From Aspergillus flavus (taxonomy: Eukaryota > Ascomycota > Eurotiomycetes > Eurotiales > Aspergillaceae): a DNA stretch of 64,000 nt. Below are positions 11,678 through 22,844 of this stretch, one piece after another (the first letter of the stretch is position 1; the number at the start of each line of letters is the position of its first letter). The stretch covers positions 2,914,001 to 2,978,000 of the forward strand of contig NC_092408.1 of assembly GCF_009017415.1 (NCBI RefSeq). The letters run 5' to 3'. The notes under the pieces are model-generated. The model ran no database searches. It saw nothing but the letters and a program-made list of their open reading frames with translations, and had not been told where the DNA came from. The position numbers and the translations under genes were made by a program.

Positions 11678-14600
11678 ATGTCCTATCATTCGAACCCCCA
11701 ATCCTATCAGAGCCATGCGGCCTCTCATAGGCCGATCCCGTCGTACAATCCGTTGGCCGCGGTGAACGCCCCGGCAGGCACCTTCTTACCAGGAACCAAA
11801 GTCCAGGTCGGCAATCACCGCGTGGTCATCGAGAAGTACCTCTCCGAAGGTGGATTTGCCCATGTCTACGTCGTGCGTCTGCCGCAACCCGTCGAGGGTT
11901 CAGATAGGGCGGTGTTGAAGCGGGTCGCCGTGCCGGACAAAGCGGCGCTCGCGAACATGCGGACCGAGGTCGAGACAATGAAGAAATTAAAGGGACACCG
12001 GCACATTGTGAAGTATATCGACTCCCATGCGTCTCAGCTCCGGGGTGGGGGCTACGAAGTGTTCCTGCTTATGGAGTTCTGTTCGGGCGGCGGCTTGATC
12101 GACTTCATGAACACGCGCTTGCAGCATCGGTTGACAGAACCGGAGATTATCCAGATCTTCTCGGACGTGGCCGAGGGCGTGGCTTGCATGCACTATTTGA
12201 AACCCCCTTTACTGCACCGCGATTTGAAGGTGGAGAATGTTCTCATATCTCGACACGGGACCTCGAGTATCTATAAACTGTGCGATTTCGGCTCTGCGGC
12301 ACCCCCTCGTCCAGCGGCGACTTCGGCTGCGGAGGGCCGCCTGATCGAGGACGATGTGCAGAGGCACACGACACTGCAGTACCGGAGTCCGGAGATGATC
12401 GATGTCTATCGCAAGCAACCGATCGACGAGAAGAGCGATATCTGGGCGCTCGGTGTACTTCTATACAAGCTCTGCTACTATACAACTCCGTTTGAAGAAG
12501 TGGGCCAAATGGCCATCCTGAATGCGACCTACAAATTCCCTTCGTACCCTGTTTTCTCAGATCGCCTCAGGATGCTCATCGGTAAGTTCAGTTGAATGTG
12601 GGTCGTGAGGGGTACTAACTTCGACTTAGCATGGATGTTGAAGGAGCACCCACAAAAGCGCCCAAATATCTATGAGGTAGTGCAGGAAGTCTGCCACATG
12701 CAAGGAAAAGAAGTTCCCATCCGAGATGTGAGTTACTCAATGGCTGGATTCGTGCTCGGTTTCTTACTTGTGTAGATCTACGCGAATCGCTCTACGTCGG
12801 AAGCCCGCCGGTATCAGGAACTTCCGCCGTCCCCGACCGAGACAGCGCAAGTCGGCGCGGTGTTCTCTCCACCAGTCCAGGAGACCCAAATCATCCCAGA
12901 GATTGCTCCCATGCGGCGCGGGCGGCCAACCAAACCGACCAGTTCTCAGCACACTTCCGCAAAGCCAAGCCCCTCCCCGTTCCGTGGTGGCTCCACAGAC
13001 CCTTTCGCCGTCTTAGATGGCGGCCAGAAGTCCCGGGACTCTACGGACGAGTTCTCGAATCGGTTCCCCTCGTTGGATCAGTTTGATATCCTGCACGAGA
13101 AGGGTGGCAAGTTCGACTTTGAGCCCGCGTTCGCCGAGACGAAACAAGAGGATGGCGATCTTGCGCAAAGGCTTACAAACGCCTTGGCCGATGAGGCCTT
13201 CGCTAAACGTCCTTCTCCGGAGCAGGCTCCCCAACCACCAGTCCAGAAGCAACCCCACACGTCGCACGTCAAGAGTCGACCCTCCGAGTCTTTCAACTAC
13301 CGCGAGGAACCCCAGCAGCCGCAGGTGCCCCTGTACCAACCGGTGCCGCAGAAGCCGACCATGGTCTCCACAGGCACGATGACGTCGCCACCCCAGACGC
13401 CGTCAGTGCCGGAGCTGAAGCCCCCTAGCCGCCCCATCTATCGATTCCCTTCGTCAGACCATCAACGCCGGCCCTCCAGCCAACCGTGGCCCGCGGACGG
13501 CGACAAGAAAGTTTCCCGGCCCCTCAACCCTCCGTCTCCTAAAAAGCCCTCGGCGGACCCAAGAACGTCGGCGGACCGCATCTCCGAGCTGTCGACCTCT
13601 TCGTCGAGGCCTTCCTTGGAAGGTATGCGACCATCGAACTTGGAGTTGGAAGAGCTCACGAGTCGATCCAAATCGGCCAACAGCAAAACTCGCCCATTGT
13701 CCGTTCAGGCAGCTTCCAAGTATGACTTTGGCCGAGGCTCCGAGAGCGCGCGTTCCTCGCTCGACATCCCCAGGCCCTCGTACGACATGGGCGCGCCGCT
13801 ACAACATGCGCGGACCGAGGCGGACCGGGCCAATATCTCGTCCGACATTGACTATCTCCGGGCGAGGGAGGAGGAGAGCAACCGAAAGAAAGAGAAGCGG
13901 TACAGTGGCAGCTCCAAACACACCAAGCGGTCGAGTCTTTCTACGTTATCGCTGTCGGGGACCAAAACATTGTTTGCTGGTCGGTTTGGCGATGCATTCC
14001 GGCGGTTCGAACAGAGCAACCAAGAATCCAAAGCTCAGTCTCCCGCCGCCGAAGAGACGAAGCAGGTCATGATCACTTCGTCGGAATTAGTAGAGGTGCC
14101 TGCCGAAATGAGTGATGCCGAGGAGGACGACATCTCTCCGGAGATGCGTCGGGAGCTGGAGCGCCGACGTCTCTCCCAGGAGGAGAAACGCGTCGCCAAC
14201 GCTGCTGCCGAGTATCGCCGACAGGTGGCGGAACGAGGAGAGGGGGGTTTCCGACCCGGGCCCGATACACGGTCGTCGATCCAGAACCGGGTGCAGTCAT
14301 TCTTAGAGGAAAGTAACAAGTCGGCTCCTCCCCCGAAGACGGCCACGGGCTATGGCCGGTTCACGGAGGAGACGAACCCTGCTTTGCCGGCAAAGCAGAA
14401 CGAACCTCTTCCGGAGCCGCGGATCAACTCACGCGCGGCGGGGCACCTGTACGGATCGCAGGGACAATCGTCGCCTGTGAAGGACCGGTGGGAGACGCCA
14501 GGTCTGCCCAGCCAAGAGACGGCAAATAGTGGCTATGCGCAATCGCAGCGCACGGGGCCGTCTCGGCCAGCGGCCCCTCCTAAGCCCAAGAGCCTGCGCG

Positions 14601-14764
14601 TGAGGGGGTCGGAGGTGATCAACGAGCGCAGCCAGGCCACACCTACTACGCCGAGCGAGGATTGGGAGGCCAACTTCAGCCGACGGTTCCCCAGCCTGTC
14701 AGGACTAGAGATGGAGACGGAGATCGAGATACCCAATATCCCTCTCCGGACAAAGGAGGTGTAA
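11678..14764 (+). CDS. Ark/Prk (NAK) family serine/threonine kinase
   Basis: Actin-regulating/endocytic kinase of the Ark1-Prk1-Akl1 (AAK1/NAK) type, which phosphorylates endocytic coat proteins at cortical actin patches. Exons are 11678-12581, 12630-12727 and 12776-14764, giving 996 residues. The kinase domain occupies about residues 45-335: glycine-rich loop SEGGFAHVY, catalytic lysine K81, HRDLK with D182, DFG at 203-205, and SPEM for the APE position. DFGSA and EGGFAHVY are characteristic of this family. Both introns lie near the C-lobe end (LRMLI/AWMLKEHP junction). The tail of about 640 residues is disordered, rich in Pro/Ser with many PxxP-type stretches, as expected for SH3 binding in this family. 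Which of the yeast paralogues it corresponds to cannot be settled from sequence alone. Confidence 0.93.
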
Positions 14765-15042
14765 TTATTATTGATTTAAGTGGGGTAATGGGGGTGTATG
14801 GTTCTATAGACACTGGACTAATCTTGTTCTATACGTATATATTGTCAATATTAGACAAAGCATTGCATTGCAGCATTACAAGTATATAAGATATAGTATA
14901 ATCTATTAAGTTAGTGAGATCATAACCAACTACCCAAACAGGTTAGTCCACCCCAGAGTCCCCACTGCGGCTCAAACAGTCTAGATTCATCCAACTCTCA
15001 TCCTCCAAGTTACAATCAATCAACTTCACACCAGACAACAAA

Positions 15043-15698
15043 ATGGCTCCCATAACCCTCAGCCAAGTCGACGGTAAGCCTCCCCATCCCGACCCTCCAA
15101 AACATTCAACTAACAGAGGAAACAAAAAAGCCGACCTAAAAGAAGCAATCCAACATCTCTTCGAAATCCAATCCGCAGTACACGGCTACTTAGGCCCGGA
15201 AACCCAACAAGAACTCGTCCGGAAAATGTACCCATCACCTCACAAACCCGCCACCAACAAATTCCCCAAGAAATCCCCAACTAACACAAGATATCAAAAC
15301 CCAGAAAATCCCTAACCCAAACCCTCTCCACCCTCCAAAAAAACACCACAAACACCCCGGACCCAACCGACCCAACCCAAGCCACAAATCCCGAGATCTC
15401 CATCGGAAACCCCAAAGACCCGAATCTCGCTTCCATCCAACTCCCCCCCGAGATCATCGACTACGTGGACGCGGCTAGGAATCCGGATATCTATACCAGG
15501 GAGTTCGTGGAGCTTGTGCAGCGGGGGAATCAAGATTTGAAGGGGAAAAGGGAGGCGTTCGCGGAGTTTCGGGATGTTTTGGCGAGGGAGGTGAGGAGTG
15601 CGATTCCGGGGTGTAGGGGGGAGGTTGAGAGGGTTATGGAGTCGCTTGGGGTTGGGGGGGAGAAGAGTGATAATGATAATGATGTTGGGGGGAGGTGA
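15043..15698 (+). CDS. med10: Mediator complex subunit 10
   Basis: Middle-module Mediator subunit (Nut2/Med10) bridging activators and RNA polymerase II. Exons are 15043-15073, 15131-15227 and 15305-15698, giving 173 residues. After splicing, the N-terminus reads MAPITLSQVDADLKEAIQ and runs into HLFEIQSAVHGYLGPETQ, the recognisable Med10 core. The second intron's acceptor was placed at CCCAG (15300-15304), because only this choice gives ELVRKIKSLTQTLSTL; the nearer AG at 15290 does not fit as well. C-terminal sequence IQLPPEIIDYVDAARNPDIYTREFVE is also typical. The last 60 codons are unusually G-rich. It starts 278 bases after the kinase stop on the same strand. Confidence 0.93.
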
Positions 15699-16606
15699 TG
15701 CTGGATCAATGAATGGGTTTTATTTTATGGGGGGTTGTTTATGTGTATAAATGGTGTTTTATTGGGTTGGGTGGTGTTTTGGGGGTAATTGGATTCCTTT
15801 TCTTTTTTTTTTTTTTTTTTCCTTCTTATTTTACTATTTTTATGCTACTGGATGGCAATTGGAGTTGAAGGTGGTGTGCACTAGGTATATGATGGTGGTT
15901 GTTCCTGTACTATTTATGAATGAGGCTTTGCAGAATTGCTATCATAGACTCTGTCTATATCTATCTACTTATAGTAACAAGTATATACAACACAATATCT
16001 CAAATATTCACAACAAGTCAAATAATCTACTCCAAAGACTTATTCCTTCTCACCACACCCCCCCCCCACAGGTGTTATTCTTGAATATCAGTTCCATATA
16101 GCGATCATATCGTGCAAATCTCACCTCTTTATACCTCCACCCTATAGTAAGTAAAAGCATCCCTGTTCGCTCATATAGCGTAAGCTTCTTTATGTAGTGG
16201 AGTATTGGAATCGGGCTTGGGTATCTTTGTAGGGTTTGGGCCATTGGTGCTGGGTTTAGGGTATTAAGATAAAATGTAGGATATGTACCTTGTGGGTGGT
16301 GTGTATTGATAGCTGGTTCTTGTTTGTTGGGATGGTTGACTAGAGGTTATAGTGGTAGGGTTCATTATATATATACATCAGTATCTACTAACGTCATCCC
16401 GACAGGATGTGTGTGCTTAAGTATAGAGAGACTTATCTGTATACAATTATGTCGGATGGTATAGCAGGAGCTGCAAGTCTGGTATAGATGCTGATTAGCT
16501 TTTTCTGCCTGGCTTTAGATTGTAATCCATGATAACAGCAAGAAAAATAAATGCGATGGTATACAATGATAAAAAGATAAGAGACCAAAAGAAAAGCAAA
16601 AAGCAA
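15699..16606. other. Gene-free interval after med10
   Basis: No gene supported. It holds a GT-rich block at 15700-15790, an 18-T run at about 15804-15821, a run of C at 16061-16069, and AT-rich sequence. No recognised repeat family. Confidence 0.5.
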
Positions 16607-16680
16607 TGACCAGACTGGGGCTCGATCCCAGGACCTTATCGGTGTTAACGATACGTGATAACCAACTACACCATCCGGCC
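16607..16680 (-). tRNA. tRNA-Val (anticodon AAC)
   Basis: On the minus strand a 74-nt cloverleaf forms. Acceptor GGCCGGA pairs with TCTGGTC (two G-U pairs), with discriminator A at 16607. The D arm contains TAGTTGG, the anticodon stem is TATCG/CGATA with loop TTAACAC (anticodon AAC), and the T stem is CTGGG/CCCAG. There is no intron. The T loop is ATCGAGC, so position 54 is A instead of T, but the internal promoter B box still fits GWTCRANNC. Read by hand, not by covariance model. Confidence 0.9.
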
Positions 16681-16767
16681 AATTGATGTTTTGTGTATTT
16701 GTAATTTAGCTATATTAGCCAAGAGCAAACTAGCAGACGTGCTGCTGGTTAGGTAGTATACGGTACT

Positions 16768-18299
16768 CTACAATGTCGCAATAACCTCCTCCAAAACCTT
16801 GACCAAACCGGTCATCTCTTCCTCTGTAGTGGCCTATTAGTCTTGAACCCCGATGAAATACGCGAAGAGAAGCACTTACCTGTATTATAATGCAACATAC
16901 TGATCCGCACAACTCCATCCTCAACGTCCTCCAAGCCAATGATATCCTTGATCAATCTATGACTGTACATATGGCCACTTCGGAACCCATACGCAGATCG
17001 CTTTTCAACCTCTTCTACCAACTTCTGGCTTTTCGTACCCCGCACCGTGAAGCTAATCACAGGGACACGGAGGTTCTTATCCGCAGAGCGCTCTCCGTAG
17101 ACAGTGACCCGATCATTACCATTGAGGAAATCCAAGATGATCTGCTGCAGTCTTTCCTCTTGGACGGCGATCTTTTCCCATGATGCAGATACATCAGGCT
17201 CGAAGTATTCGACTACTCGTGGAATGCTCTGAACATGCTCATAATTGGCGGATGCCAAGTTGAGCTTCAAGTCGAGGGTGTCCGTGCCCTTGAAGAAATG
17301 TCCTAGGGTGTCGATCTGATCATGAATGCGTGATGAGGCATACAGCTGCGCGATGTGAGGTCCATAGACCTTGTACCATGAGAAGGCCTGTTTGGGATAA
17401 TTAGCTTCTGGAACCTTGCTAGATATGCAAGGCATACTCACGTAAAAGTCGACATCAAGATCCTTGACATCGACTTGTCGATGGGGCGCAAGTGCAACGC
17501 CGTCCACGCAGAGAAGGGCCTCAAGGTCAAAAGTAAGCATTACATCAGTTTTAGGTTAGCAGGTTCTTACCCGAGGGTATTGATGCACGATCTTCGCAAT
17601 CTCCTTAACATCCACGATAGATCCAAGTATATTCGATGCATGCGGGCAAGCTACTAGTCTCGTCTTCTCCGAGATTAACTGCTTCAAGTCATTCGGATCG
17701 CAGACAGGATTCTGAGGGTTGGAAGCGGACCACCATTTCACCTCTAAACCTAGTCGTTCTGCGATTCTGACCCAGGCGGCGGAATTGGCCTCGTGGTTCA
17801 ATTTCGAAAGAATGAGCTCATCCCCTGGCTGGAACTTCAATGCCGTGGAGAGATTGTGCAGTAGTTGTGTAGTTGATACACCAAGACAGGTCTATAGGAC
17901 TGTTAGCGGGATTTACATTCCTTGAGTAGGACTACTTACCTCCTCGGGCTTTGCATTGATGAACTTCGCCGCTGCTTCGTAGCCATTCGCAAATCCAGCA
18001 GTGGACAGCTTGGAGGTCTTGTATGTTGCCCCCAATTGGACATTGGTGTTTGTGAGGTAAGATGCAATGCTAGAAAGCCATGTAAGCCACAATCCGATCT
18101 TAATCAGGGTAGACATACGACTCAATCACGGTGTCCAGTACTTGACTACCCCCTTTCAGCTGATTAGCAAAGCGCTAGATACTGGATAGAAGTCACAAAG
18201 ACTGCAATTAAAACTTGACACACCTGCATTATCCAGGAAGACCTGCTCCTGCTTCAGTGCAGGAAAGCGAGACCGGACCTGTGCGATATCGAGAGTCAT
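16768..18299 (-). CDS. Class V aminotransferase, cysteine desulfurase-like
   Basis: PLP-dependent enzyme of fold type I. Exons on the minus strand: 18299-18224, 18152-18119, 18069-17940, 17891-17571, 17519-17442, 17387-16880 and 16823-16768, giving 400 residues. Family marks are FLDNAGGSQV near the N-terminus, the PLP-pocket stretch NHEANSAAW, CPHASNILGSIVDV, VDGVALAPHR, and SWYKVYGPH with the expected Schiff-base lysine at residue 219. The pattern matches the cysteine desulfurase-like subfamily (TIGR01976 type) rather than mitochondrial Nfs1, since there is no targeting peptide and no catalytic-cysteine loop that I can see. Substrate is unknown. The final intron acceptor was taken at ACTACAG to keep the reading HYNTEEEMTGLVKVLEEV. 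It begins about 430 bases from the next gene's stop and is transcribed in the same direction. Confidence 0.9.
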
Positions 18300-18731
18300 T
18301 CTGAAGGCAATGGTGAATATGTTACGATGAACTCAGCTGAGGTTGATGTATCGGACCTTAAGTATGATAGCAGATTGCGTTTGCTGTGACGATAAGGCGT
18401 GAGAGGGGTAAGTACTAAGCGGTCCACAGCGCGCCCTAAGGCACCACATCCCCCACATTCCCAGGTAAGCCACATGGTCGAATAGAGAAATCTATACTAT
18501 ATTCATGGTTTCCACAAGTTGGTCGTGTTAACCATATGCGAACTGCTATCCAAAACTACCTGCTCAACAAAACCGCAAACAACATGCGAACAGACAAAGC
18601 TCTCTGCTTCCAACCGGGTATATTCCATGCAAACCAAGATATGTCCAAATAAGAGCACATTAAAATAGCACAGTAGAAAAGAAGTCCAAAGAAGAGAAGG
18701 CAAGCCGAAAAGCTAATAACATCATCATCCA
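18300..18731. other. Short interval between aminotransferase and LC7 genes
   Basis: Holds the promoter of the minus-strand aminotransferase and the 3' flank of the LC7 gene. No gene seen. Confidence 0.5.
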
Positions 18732-19431
18732 TTACCTCGAGCGTAAGCCTGCACTCGCGTTCCCCGCAGGGTGCGCCGCATCATGTACCACACAAAGCAG
18801 ATACTTCTTATCCGGAACAACGACAATCTCATGCTTTTTGGTTCTCAGTCGCAGGAGCTTGACCTCATCGTCGTCCTCTCTCTCCGATGCCTCTCCATCT
18901 CCATCGTCCCGTGATGTTCCGTTGCCCAGCCCTTCTTGTAAGCCGTTCGAGTCTGTTTTGGAACCGTGGGCGTTTTTGTCCAGGGGTCGCGAGAGCGACA
19001 AACTTAGATCCGACGCGCTGGAAACAAAAGCAAAAATGCGAGCTGCTAGCGCTTCTGCCTGGGACGGTTGATAGGAGGTCTGACGGTTAGGAGTAGTGGC
19101 GCTAGACGGTGTTGAAGGGGTGGGTGATTCGGCAGGTGTCATAGTCTCTACCGATTGTTCCTCGGCAGCTGAGTCGACCTGAGAGACATTTGGACTACTG
19201 TTGCCCGCTGGTCTCGTCGCTAGCAGCCCAGTGCTCTGAATTATGGTCCCATCTTTGCGGGAAAGGATGAAAGTGGACTGAACTCCGGGGCGCGATGTTA
19301 GATGCGAAAGGAGAGAGGTGACATGTTGCGGAATCTGTGCAGACTAATTAAATTAGTAAATATCCGGACGTTTTTCCTGTTGAAAAGCAGACAGAGGAGA
19401 AAGGAGCGACTACTGCTGTTGTATGCGCCAT
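18732..19431 (-). CDS. Roadblock/LC7 domain protein (dynein light chain type)
   Basis: Exons 19431-19414 and 19343-18732 give 209 residues. The N-terminal half (IPQHVTSLLSHL, then VQSTFILSRKDGTIIQSTG) and the segments LAARIFAFVSSASDL and LLRLRTKKHEIVVVPDKKYLLCVVHD together make one Roadblock/LC7 fold, the dimerising light chain of cytoplasmic dynein. Compared with the roughly 100-residue animal protein, the domain is broken by two low-complexity insertions: a Ser/Thr/Pro-rich one of about 60 residues and an acidic one of about 50. The first exon codes only six residues (MAHTTA); the donor GTAGTC is atypical, so the N-terminus is less sure. Alternative: a Ragulator-type LC7 protein. Confidence 0.8.
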
Positions 19432-20031
19432 GTTCGAGGTACGGGATAGCTTGAAGTGAGTTCTAAGAAGTGAGCGTAGGATAGATGACCGCTTTGAAGA
19501 ACTATATTCTCCTCATAATAAACTCTTGAGACCTATATCTTATGCCCCGCTGCCGTTTTCTAGCTCGTACAGGCTAATGTCTGTGGAATGTGAAAGGTTG
19601 AAGCTGTTTGGCATTTTGTTGACGATCTTCCATGAACGCCGACCGCATCGCGGACTGGATGACTAAGCGATATCATGCCCTGATTCAACCATCAGGAGGT
19701 ATGCCTCCTCTTTTGATTTAGTATAAGTACTCCGTATAGAACTTCTACATGATCTGACAAAACTCTTAACGGTCTTGGATGGTATCCCAATTAACAGTAA
19801 ATAGTCATACAAAACGCACAAAACAAAATGGTATCGCCGAAGACAGAATAGGAGATCCGAGAGTCATGCAAATAGGAAGACCAGTGTTAAAGAACGACTA
19901 TAGAGCCTTACGAGGATTAGACTCATGCTGGAAAAGACAAAGGGGGAATATAAGATAGAGAACGGCCACCTAGAAACACCACAATTAAAGGAAATTTCAG
20001 AATGCCTCCCAATGATTCATAGGAAAGTACA
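19432..20031. other. Interval between LC7 gene and low-complexity gene
   Basis: About 600 bases holding the LC7 promoter (minus strand) and 3' flank of the next minus-strand gene. Contains one TACTCCGTA motif at 19728-19736. No gene seen. Confidence 0.5.
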
Positions 20032-22844
20032 TCAAGCCCTCATCCCGAGCTGTTGTGTTCTTTCGGAATCCGACTCCCAGCCAAAATCGAAGTCCTCAAT
20101 TATACTTTCCAACTCCTGAATGTCAGCACTTTCTTCCGAACCGCAGCTACTGCGTCGGCTGGAGCCTGGGCTGGCAATCCAAGTCTCTGGATGGTACGGA
20201 GGCTGGCGTCTGTGCGCATGCCGCTCATTCCTCATGACATGGGAATCTGGGCTGGACGAAGAGTTCGTCATAGATGAGAAAGATCTACTTGTAGGTGGAG
20301 TAGAGAGGGAGGTGGATGATCCACCGAGAAGGCCTTCTACGTTCTGTTTACCTCCTACACCGAGAGCCCCAAGAAGAGCAGCTTGTAGTGTTCTGTTTTG
20401 GTGCTCGAGATGCGCAATGCGCTTTTCGAGCTCTCGAACGTAAGAAGGCCGATGGCGACCGCCTCGCGTTTCGTGATAGTAATAGCTATCCTGCAAATGT
20501 GGTGATTGCGAGGAAGCTTTCTCCAGGCCATGGCTTCTGCGGTTTCTGGGGGTTCTGGGCCTAGAGTGGTCGCATGACGATGGCTTCTTAATATGACGCG
20601 TTTTGCGTGTGGCAGACTCATCAACGTTGATGGGTGCCAACTTTGGTCGCCGTCGCCTACTGGAAGGGGGGTGTGCCTGTAGCTTGCGCATACCAACATC
20701 CATGCCTTCATCTTCCGAAGAGGGGAGAGGGGTCTCAGAGCGCCCGTGAGGATCCTCGTCATTAGCTACCCTTTCACTGAGGACGCTTGTGCTTCGTGTC
20801 CCACCGCTTGGATAGACCTGAGAATTCCTTGCTGAAGCAGGTAGTGACGACGGTTCCTGAGTGTTCATCAATGATATAGCGTCAATATAACCGAGTGAGC
20901 TACCTTTTCGCGTGCTAATAGCATGAGCTTCAGTGGATTGCCCAGGAAATTTCGAGCCATAAGAGGAAGGAGTAAACAATTGGGTATCTGGAGATCCCCT
21001 TCCGTATTGACTCCTAACTCCCTCGTCGGTGCAGCGTGAAGCAGCTGTCGTCCCATCATACTTTTCGGATGAGGCCCTGTGAGAGAGCCTTGAAAAAGAC
21101 TGCCGACCTTCTTCCGAAGGGCGATCGTCTGAGTCTTGCAAATAAATTCGACTCGCTGACATATCTTTCTTCTTCAGCGCACGAACCCTATCGGCTCGGC
21201 TTTTACTGGCTCTCACAGACGTGGCACCCGCCCTAGCAGATTTGATCCCTCCGTCCATTGCTGTCTCAGGTATGCTAAGACTTGGTGTAGCCCGACCGTT
21301 CATTGATCCATGATTATCTCTCCTTGCACCACTGCCCATGGATCCTTCTTCTGTAGAACATGATGGTAACTGAGGGTCCTGCTCTTGTTGGTTGGCACGG
21401 AGACCTCTTCTACCGGCAATAGTGTCTTGTCCGTAACTAGGACGAATCCCTGGAACTGCTTCCGGTAACGCAGGCAGAGGTCTCATAGGTGCCGGTAGAG
21501 GGAATGCATCTATTGCGCCCATGGGCAAGGATGCCGGACGGCGGCCGTTTCTAGCCAGCGGCATTTTTGCATGTTTTTGGCTTGTCCCGTTATTTCTGCC
21601 TAGATCCGTCGGTTGCGCTGGCGGCATTTGGTCCACACATCCGAGATTTTCAAGGCCAGCGTCACAACTCTGGGTGCTAGATGAAGGCTTAGTGTTTTTA
21701 TCATTCGATTGAGCCGAAGAACCTTGCTGCGCCGATTTGGTTGGTAAGGATCTGAGAGACGGGGGTGGGCAACCGTTCGATATGCGCCAGGCTCCTTTAT
21801 TAGGCATACGTGGAGGCACAGTGTCGGGGAAAAGCTTCAGCGAATGGCTCTGCATGGCGTTGGATGTACCAGCTGATGATGACTTGCTGTCCGCTGCTTC
21901 GGGGGCATCTTTGGCTCCTGCTGGCTTGGCTTCCGCTGGTTGCTCGTGACTCGACTGTTGGAAGTCAGTATTACGTATAATATATATGTTCAATGATGCC
22001 CGCCTACCTGTTGCTTGTTGTCCAAAGTGCTGGTCGACATCTCAGGGGGTTGACTGCTCGTTCGGTCTGGTATTTCCGGAACTTTCGGCAAGGCTTCTAT
22101 CTCATCCATTGGCTCACTAGGCGTAGAATTTGAGCCATGACCAGTTGAGGGATGGGAAGATTTTCCTTGCGAATCATGGTCGGTTGAAGCCTGGTAAGGC
22201 GGAGGGGTCACGTCCTCAAATTGAGGGGGTCGAGGCAACGCAGCGCCGACCAGGGACGTAATCTCTCGTAGATCAAGCGATGACAGACGACCTCCTTTCA
22301 TTTCATATTTTTCAAGCGAATCTTCCAGCCATGGTCGTCCAATGCTTTCCACGTCTCTTCTGGAACTTGCTTGAAAGCTGAGATCGGAAGCAGATCTGGT
22401 AGAGGATACTGTGGAGTCAATACTTTGCTTGGGAGCAGATTTCTTGGGCTTTGGGAGAGTGAGAGAATCAGGCAGGAATCCCTCCTGCTGAAGCGCTAGT
22501 AGCTGGCGAGACGCTTCTTCGGCTTTGGTGTGAGGGTCTGTTGTCCTTTTGGGACGTTGAGCTAGCTGCCGCAGGCGTCGTTGGCCTGCTTTTAAGATAT
22601 CCCGAGCGCTACCAGATTGCGAAGATGTGTTCGACAAGGAATCCTGTGCTTGGAAGAACTGTACAAGATCGGGGACGTGTTCACTTCTGTTCTGGATATT
22701 GGACAAACCGGGAAGTTGAATATCTCCTGGTATGTTCGACATGCTGGAGTGATCTCGTCTCGACAACTGAGGACTGAGGCGGCAGGTCGGTACTATTGGA
22801 CTCGGTGCGATTGAGTTCTCTTGTAGGTCGACCAGGTGTAACAT
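20032..22844 (-). CDS. Uncharacterised Ser/Pro-rich protein with C-terminal coiled coil
   Basis: Exons 22844-22008 and 21954-20032 give 919 residues; the intron (GTAGGC donor, CAACAG acceptor) joins DNKQQ to SSHEQP. The first ATG is used here; a second in-frame ATG at 22742 (MSNIPGD, residue 35) is an alternative start. Most of the protein is disordered and rich in Ser, Pro, Arg and Gln, with basic patches (KSRADRVRALKKKD; SSRRRRPKLAP). Near residues 780-810 there is a short clear coiled coil (RELEKRIAHLEHQNRTLQAA). The C-terminus is acidic (ELESIIEDFDFGWESDSER). I do not recognise the family; basic/acidic patches and the short coiled coil fit a scaffold or nuclear protein, but that is inference. 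Confidence 0.8.
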
